Source: Streptomyces xinghaiensis S187 (lineage in GTDB: Bacteria > Actinomycetota > Actinomycetes > Streptomycetales > Streptomycetaceae). From it: a stretch of DNA of 64,000 bases. Under the pieces are notes generated by a model that saw only the letters and a list, made by a program, of their open reading frames with translations, was not told the origin of the DNA and did not search any database. The stretch is from contig NZ_CP023202.1 of assembly GCF_000220705.2 (NCBI RefSeq), forward strand, positions 1,178,001 through 1,242,000. Reading direction: 5' to 3'. The position numbers and the translations under genes were made by a program. Of this stretch, positions 59,837-64,000 are shown one piece after another (the first letter of the stretch is position 1; each line of letters opens with the position of its first letter).

Positions 59837-60415
59837 TCAGATGCGGGCGGCGACCACCAGTCCCGACGCCCACCGCATCGGCGTGGCGCGCCAGTTGGGC
59901 ACCTCGGGCAGTTGTTCGAGGAAGCCGTCGACGCGCAGCTGATGGTCCTTCGGCCATGTGGCCTGCGGGAGCATGTCGTCCACGACGTACAGGGCCCCCG
60001 GCTTGAGCAGTGCGAGGAGGTCCGGCAGGCGGAGGTACTTCCCGGGCCTGCAATCGACGTAGGCGAAATCGAACCTCCCGGGCGTCTCCTGCTCGGTGAG
60101 CCAGGCGTCCGCGTCCGCCGTGACGAACGTGATCCGCGGGTCGTCACCGAGGTGGCGGCGGGCGATCGACTGGACGGCCTGGTCCCTCTCGACGGTGGCC
60201 AGGTGGGCGGTTGGGTCCATGCCGGCCGCCAGCCACGCCGCACCGGCTCCGACGCCGGTACCGAGTTCAAGGAACCGGCCGCCGGGCTTGGACGCGGCGA
60301 GGGTGGCGAGAAGGCAGCCGGTGCGGTCCTCGCAGGACATGGCGAACTCGGCGCGGGCCGCGTCGGCGAGGATGGCGTCGAGTTGCGGCGGGCGGATACA
60401 GGGCTCGTCACGCAC
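59837..60415 (-). CDS. SAM-dependent methyltransferase (O-methyltransferase-like)
   Basis: 192 aa from GTG 60415, overlapping the HemB-like stop by 8 nt. Rossmann motif I is RFLELGTGVGAGAAWL. ATVERDQAVQSIARRHLG is the acidic strand-2 motif, then DFAYVDCRPGKYLRLPD and LYVVDDMLPQATWP. It resembles class I SAM O-methyltransferases (CCoAOMT/DUF-like), a small variant without the usual C-terminal loop. The acceptor is unknown. Its place between hemB-like and hemC-like suggests methylation of a pyrrole or aminolevulinate-derived intermediate or product. Confidence 0.85.
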   Translation of the reverse strand: MRDEPCIRPPQLDAILADAARAEFAMSCEDRTGCLLATLAASKPGGRFLELGTGVGAGAAWLAAGMDPTAHLATVERDQAVQSIARRHLGDDPRITFVTADADAWLTEQETPGRFDFAYVDCRPGKYLRLPDLLALLKPGALYVVDDMLPQATWPKDHQLRVDGFLEQLPEVPNWRATPMRWASGLVVAARI

Positions 60416-61382
60416 GGCAGGCCTCCAGGTGCCGGGCCGCGGTCTCGGCGGCGAAGGTGAGAATCTGGTCCGCACCGGAGCGCTTGAGCATGGCCAGGTA
60501 CTCCACCGTCCCGGACGTGCCGAGGGCCTGGAGCGCAGCCCACTCGCCGGAGGTGGAGTACGCGACAATCGGGACTCGCTGGTCGTCGCGGAGCCGTACG
60601 AGAACGTCGGCGGCCGTCATGACCGGCTGGAGCGTGAGGGAGTCGGCGCCCTCGTCGATCCAGCGGCGGGCCTGGAGGATCGTGTCCCGGTCAGCGCGGC
60701 CGGGCTCCAACTGGAAGCCTCGACGGTGCCCGGACTGCGGGTCGGTGTCCATCAGCGTCTTGAACGGGCCGTACAAGCCGGTGTGGATGGCGAGGTTCGG
60801 GTTCACGCCGACGTCGCGGTGCCCGGCCTCGTCGAGCGCGGCGCGGACGGCGCGAATCGAGCCGTCGAGCATCGCCGTGGGCGAGACGACGTCGGCGCCG
60901 GCGTCGGCGTGCTGCACCGCCATGGCGCCCATGAGCCGGTAGGTGGCGTCGAGGTTGATACCTCCGCCAGGGTCGCGCAGGACGCATTCGCCGTGGTCGG
61001 TCCAGGAGCAGCCGCAGACCTCCGTGGTGACGGCCATGTCCGGGACGGCCGCCTTCACGGCGGTGACCGCGGCCACCATGCGGTTGCCGGGGGCGAGCGC
61101 GCCGGAGGCGCGGCCGTCGCGGTCGTGGCCGTACGCGAAGACCTTGATGCCATGGATGCCGAGGGCTGCCCAGCGGCCGACGGTCGGCGGTACGGCGGTG
61201 AGGGGCGCGGCGCCAGGGAGTGAGCCGGCCTTCGGGGCTTCGTCGGGGAGCACGAGGAGGGGTGCGCTCAGGTCCGCCGTGGCGAGGGTCTGGCGGGTGT
61301 AGAGGGCTCGCACTGCACGGCGTGCGCGGGAGGGGTTGATGCCATCGGGGCTCGGCGCTTCGCGCTCAGTGAGGACGGTCAT
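60408..61382 (-). CDS. HemB (porphobilinogen synthase)-like protein lacking both catalytic lysines
   Basis: 324 aa. HemB scaffold with the zinc cysteines Cys123, Cys125 and Cys133 in EVCGCSWTDHGECVL, and SPTAMLDGSIRAVRAALD. At the first Schiff-base Lys (Y-S-T-K-F-A-S in E. coli HemB) it has Ala198 (NPNLAIHTGLYGPF). At the second (M-V-K-P) it has Gln252 (LTLQPVMTA). It therefore should not form porphobilinogen from two 5-aminolevulinates by the known route. It might run a different condensation or be a binding or scaffold protein. The N-terminal 20 residues are Pro/Arg-rich. It overlaps the methyltransferase by 8 nt and is the first gene of the hemB-like/MT/hemC unit. Confidence 0.88.
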   Translation of the reverse strand: MTVLTEREAPSPDGINPSRARRAVRALYTRQTLATADLSAPLLVLPDEAPKAGSLPGAAPLTAVPPTVGRWAALGIHGIKVFAYGHDRDGRASGALAPGNRMVAAVTAVKAAVPDMAVTTEVCGCSWTDHGECVLRDPGGGINLDATYRLMGAMAVQHADAGADVVSPTAMLDGSIRAVRAALDEAGHRDVGVNPNLAIHTGLYGPFKTLMDTDPQSGHRRGFQLEPGRADRDTILQARRWIDEGADSLTLQPVMTAADVLVRLRDDQRVPIVAYSTSGEWAALQALGTSGTVEYLAMLKRSGADQILTFAAETAARHLEACRA

Positions 61383-61570
61383 GCGGAGAGTAGATACCGG
61401 CATGGTGTCGGCAACCAGGGGCGCGAGGATGTGTGCGGGAGCGCGCATGCAGGAGAACCTGCCGGGTGGATGCTCGCAGCCCTTCAAGGGGGCAGATCGC
61501 AGGTTGGACCCCTTCGGTCCGTCAGCGTGGGGTCAAATGGCGTGGACCATGTGGCGGAGTACCGAACCGC

Positions 61571-61726
61571 ACAGCCGTCCTGCTGACCGTCTTCCGCAAG
61601 ACGAGACTGCGGGAGGACGCCGAGGTCGGACGCGCCAAACTCGCACAGAAGGTCTGCGAGGCCGAGCACGGACCGGCCCACGGGGAGTTCGTCCGCGTCA
61701 TCGAGAAAGGAGAGGTGGAGCAATGA
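61571..61726 (+). pseudogene. RelE/HigB (Gp49-like) toxin remnant, C-terminal part
   Basis: The last 50 codons read AVLLTVFRKTRLREDAEVG then RAKLAQKVCEAEH. L-L-T-V-F-x-K-[TK] plus the acidic/basic tail is the C-terminal half of phage-derived Gp49-like/HigB toxins. Upstream the frame is Arg/Gly/Pro-rich without an N-terminal half and no start with a ribosome-binding site. It is most likely 5'-truncated. The TGA overlaps the antitoxin ATG (ATGA), as in intact toxin-antitoxin pairs. Confidence 0.6.
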
Positions 61727-62064
61727 GCCACAGCCGCTGGAAGGCCCCGCGTGAGCGCAAGCTTGCCGAGGGCTTCACCGAGCCGGAGGACGTGGCCGAG
61801 GCCCGTCGCGAGATCCGGCTGTCCATGGCCCTCGCGCAGGCCGTGTACGACCGGCGCGCCGAACTCGGGCTCACCCAGACCGAACTGGCCGCCCGTGCGG
61901 GCCTCACCCAGGCGAAGATCTCCCGGATCGAAGGCTCCGACACCGTCCCCACGCTGCCGCTCCTCGCCAAGCTCGCCAAGACCCTGGACGCGACCCTCAA
62001 CATCGCCCTCGACGATGACGAGACCCAAGTGAGCTTCGCCGGGCACCGCACCGACGCAGCCTGA
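61723..62064 (+). CDS. Xre-family antitoxin (HigA-like)
   Basis: 113 aa. A helix-turn-helix of the Cro/C1 type spans about 45-95: RAELGLTQTELAARAGLTQA, KISRIEGSDTVPTLPLLAKL and LDATLNIALD. The N-terminus has KLAEGFTEPEDVAEARREI, typical of antitoxins paired with Gp49-like toxins. The start ATG has GAAAGGAG about 12 nt upstream and overlaps the toxin stop. It may still repress its own promoter. About 270 bp without a gene follow before the isomerase. Confidence 0.88.
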   Translation: MSHSRWKAPRERKLAEGFTEPEDVAEARREIRLSMALAQAVYDRRAELGLTQTELAARAGLTQAKISRIEGSDTVPTLPLLAKLAKTLDATLNIALDDDETQVSFAGHRTDAA

Positions 62065-62337
62065 GCCGGCCGGGCACCTTCCCCTGCGTCATCCGTCGGC
62101 CGCGCCCCCCTTCCGGTCGTGCTGTCCTCGGACCTGGAGTGCAGGGGGAGCCAAGGGCGTCGGCCCGCCCGGCGGCCGTGGGGGTGGTCGCCGGACGGGC
62201 CGCACCCTGCCGGCGGCGGTGCCGCCGTGGGCCGGGGCCCGCGCCGAGGGCGCGGTGCGGGCCGGGCCCGGTCGGCGCCGCTCGGGAGCAACCGGACCCG
62301 GCGGGCAGGCTGTTGTGGTGCCGGGGTGTCGTGCCGT

Positions 62338-63345
62338 TCAGTCGTCCGCGCCGCCGAAGGCCGCGTCGAAGCTCGCGGACGGCGGGTCGAAGTCGTACGC
62401 CTTGAGGTGGCGCAGGGCCTCGGGGGCGCCGGTGAGGCGGTCCATGCCGGCGTCCTCCCATTCGACCGATATCGGGCCGTCGTAGCCGATGGAGCGGAGC
62501 ATCCGGAAGACGTCCTCCCACGGCACGTCGCCGTGGCCGGCGGAGACGAAGTCCCAGCCGCGGCGGGGATCGCCCCAGGGGAGGTGGGAGCCGAGGCGGC
62601 CGTTGCGGCCGTCGAGGCGCTTGCGGGCCTCCTTGCAGTCGACGTGGTAGATCCGGTCGCGGAAGTCCCAGAGGAAGCCGACCGGGTCGAGGTCCTGCCA
62701 GACGAAGTGGCTGGGGTCGAAGTTGAGGCCGAAGGCGGGGCGGTGGTCCACGGCCTCCAGGGCGCGGTGGGTGGTCCAGTAGTCGTAGGCGATCTCGCCG
62801 GGGTGGACCTCGTGGGCGAAGCGGACGCCCTCCGCGTCGTAGACGTCGAGGACGGGGTTCCAGCGTTCCGCGAAGTCCTCGTAGCCGCGTTCGATCATCT
62901 GGGGCGGGGCGGGCGGGAACATCGCCACCAGGTGCCAGATGGCGGAGCCGGTGAAGCCGATGACGGTGCGGACGCCGAAGGCGGCGGCGGCCCGGGCGGT
63001 GTCGGCCATCTCGGCGGCGGCGCGCCGCCGTACGCCCTCCGGTTCGCCGTCGCCCCAGATGCGGCCGGGGAGGATGGCCCGGTGGCGCTCGTCGATGATG
63101 GCGTCGCAGACGGCCTGGCCGACGAGGTGGTTGGAGATCGCGTGGCAGGTGAGCCCGTACTTCTCCAGCAGAGCGTGGCGGCCGGCGAGGTAGTCCGGCT
63201 CGGCCAGCGCCCGGTCGACCTCGAAGTGGTCGCCCCAGCAGGCCAGTTCGAGGCCGTCGTAGCCGAAGTCGCGGGCGTGCCGGCAGACCTCCTCCAGGGG
63301 CAGGTCGGCCCACTGGCCGGTGAAGAGGGTGAACGGTCGGGTCAT
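62338..63345 (-). CDS. Sugar phosphate isomerase/epimerase (AP_endonuc_2 TIM barrel)
   Basis: 335 aa. Barrel motifs: PFTLFTGQWADLPLEEVC, YDGLELACWGDHFE, CHAISNHLVGQAV, RFAHEVHPGEIAYDYWT, FGLNFDPSHFVWQ, YHVDCKEARKRLDG and ISVEWEDAGMDR. Glu, Asp, His, Glu for the metal are in place. It resembles bacterial sugar isomerases in operons with Gfo/Idh/MocA dehydrogenases (3-keto sugar or inositol-type pathways). No signal peptide, so cytosolic. The dehydrogenase upstream ends 11 bp away on the same strand. Confidence 0.9.
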   Translation of the reverse strand: MTRPFTLFTGQWADLPLEEVCRHARDFGYDGLELACWGDHFEVDRALAEPDYLAGRHALLEKYGLTCHAISNHLVGQAVCDAIIDERHRAILPGRIWGDGEPEGVRRRAAAEMADTARAAAAFGVRTVIGFTGSAIWHLVAMFPPAPPQMIERGYEDFAERWNPVLDVYDAEGVRFAHEVHPGEIAYDYWTTHRALEAVDHRPAFGLNFDPSHFVWQDLDPVGFLWDFRDRIYHVDCKEARKRLDGRNGRLGSHLPWGDPRRGWDFVSAGHGDVPWEDVFRMLRSIGYDGPISVEWEDAGMDRLTGAPEALRHLKAYDFDPPSASFDAAFGGADD

Positions 63346-63356
63346 CAGGGGCCTCC

Positions 63357-64000
63357 TCAGGCGAGGGCGGGGAGGACGGGGGCGGGCTCGACGGGTGTGT
63401 AGCGGCTCTCGTGCCGGGCGCTCTCCTCGACGGCCGCGAGGACCCGCTGCACCTGCAGCCCGTCGGCGAACGACGGCCGGGGGCCGGTGCCCGCGGCGAT
63501 GGCGTGCACCAGGTCGCGGGCCTGGTGGACGAAGGTGTGCTCGTAGCCGAGGCCGTGGCCGGGCGGCCACCACGCCTCCAGATACGGGTGTTCGGGTTCG
63601 GTGACGAGGATGCGGCGGAAACCGGAGACCGCGGCCTCCTCCGTGTGGTCGTGGAAGCACAGCTCGTTGAGGCGTTCGAGGTCGAAGGAGAGCGAGCCGA
63701 GGGCGCCGTTGAGTTCGATGCGCAGGGCGTTCTTGCGCCCGGCGGCGACCCGGGTGACCTCGAAGGAGGCCAGCGCCCCGGAGGCCAGCCTGCCGGTGAA
63801 GAGGGCCGCGTCGTCCACCGTCACCGGGCCGCGCCCCGCGCCGTCCGCCGCCGCGGACAGGCCGTGCGCGGCGCCCGGCAGCGGCCGCTCCTTCACGAAG
63901 GTCTCGGTGAGCGCGGAGACCCCGGCCAGGTGTTCGCCCGTCAGGTGCTGCGCGAGGTCGACGATGTGCGCGCCGAGGTCGCCGAGCGCGCCGGAACCCG
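63357..64000 (-). CDS. Gfo/Idh/MocA oxidoreductase, C-terminal part (runs off right edge)
   Basis: About 214 codons are present, the N-terminal NAD-binding fold being outside the window. SGALGDLGAHIVDLAQHL near the visible start is the catalytic D-x-G-x-H motif of the family. Then VTVDDAALFTGRLASGALAS and IELNGALGSLSFDLERLNEL of the C-terminal sheet domain, and SFADGLQVQRVLAAVEES near the end. It is a sugar dehydrogenase-like enzyme paired with the isomerase at 62338 as a two-gene catabolic unit. Confidence 0.9.
   Translation of the reverse strand, partial: GSGALGDLGAHIVDLAQHLTGEHLAGVSALTETFVKERPLPGAAHGLSAAADGAGRGPVTVDDAALFTGRLASGALASFEVTRVAAGRKNALRIELNGALGSLSFDLERLNELCFHDHTEEAAVSGFRRILVTEPEHPYLEAWWPPGHGLGYEHTFVHQARDLVHAIAAGTGPRPSFADGLQVQRVLAAVEESARHESRYTPVEPAPVLPALA

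Overview
The window is very GC-rich (by eye well above 70%) with GC-biased third codon positions, many GTG/TTG starts, Tat signals, start/stop overlaps and Streptomyces-type families (CGNR regulator, ebo-type operon, paired HisKA_3/LuxR systems). It is most likely part of a Streptomyces chromosome (or a close relative), probably an accessory, arm-like region. One tRNA-Leu(GAG) lies in the middle.

Region 1 (1-~24000) is a non-ribosomal peptide-type biosynthetic cluster whose product I do not recognise. A long leftward operon (15154 to below 1) has nearly every start overlapping the preceding stop. It encodes carrier proteins, a C-A-PCP NRPS, a type II-like thioesterase, an SDR, a ProA-like reductase, a TrpB2-like PLP enzyme, two acyl-CoA-dehydrogenase-like flavoproteins, a PPTase, a stand-alone A domain, a flavin reductase (cut by the edge) and two paralogous papain-fold (BtrH/C39-like) proteins, one fused to a carrier domain. 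Divergent from it is a C-PCP-TE NRPS, followed by a convergent CGNR regulator, an MFS exporter, a KamA-type radical SAM aminomutase, an aminotransferase and a DUF1015 protein. Six carrier domains serve only two A domains and two C domains, so loading and acyl transfer must be largely in trans. A CTATCGGCC-type motif recurs in cluster promoters. A plausible building-block logic is DUF1015 (candidate free serine kinase) to O-phosphoserine to the TrpB2-like enzyme, plus a beta-amino acid from the KamA enzyme, and amino acids oxidised on carriers by the dehydrogenases.

Region 2 (24280-31173) holds two NarL-type sensor/regulator pairs flanking a flavin monooxygenase and a DHA2-type exporter.

Region 3 (31482-37389) is a cell-wall-associated locus. 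A DUF1906 glycoside-hydrolase-like protein with peptidoglycan-binding-like repeats is flanked by two inverted, diverged copies of a [three-TM membrane protein + Tat-exported M15-like protein] cassette. The right-hand M15-like copy has lost its zinc-binding residues. An exported protein nearby carries two compensating frameshifts.

Region 4 (37385-39850) is decayed DNA: an amidohydrolase remnant split by a TnpB-only IS200/IS605-type element, a quinone-oxidoreductase tail and an FG-GAP repeat remnant.

Region 5 (40171-44199) has a YndJ-like membrane protein, tRNA-Leu, a Tat-exported Ag85/esterase-family protein and a Tat-exported TIM-barrel protein. Region 6 (44276-53728) is an ebo-type operon (eboA/B/C/E/F homologues, a second TIM-barrel protein, and a myo-inositol-phosphate-synthase-like gene in place of eboD). 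Region 7 (54117-58402) has secreted sugar proteins (ThuA-DUF1080; GSDH-PKD-CBM6).

Region 8 (58887-61382) is a compact hemB-like/methyltransferase/hemC unit in which the HemB paralogue keeps its zinc cysteines but lacks both Schiff-base lysines. A toxin remnant with intact antitoxin follows, then a sugar isomerase and a Gfo/Idh/MocA dehydrogenase cut by the right edge.
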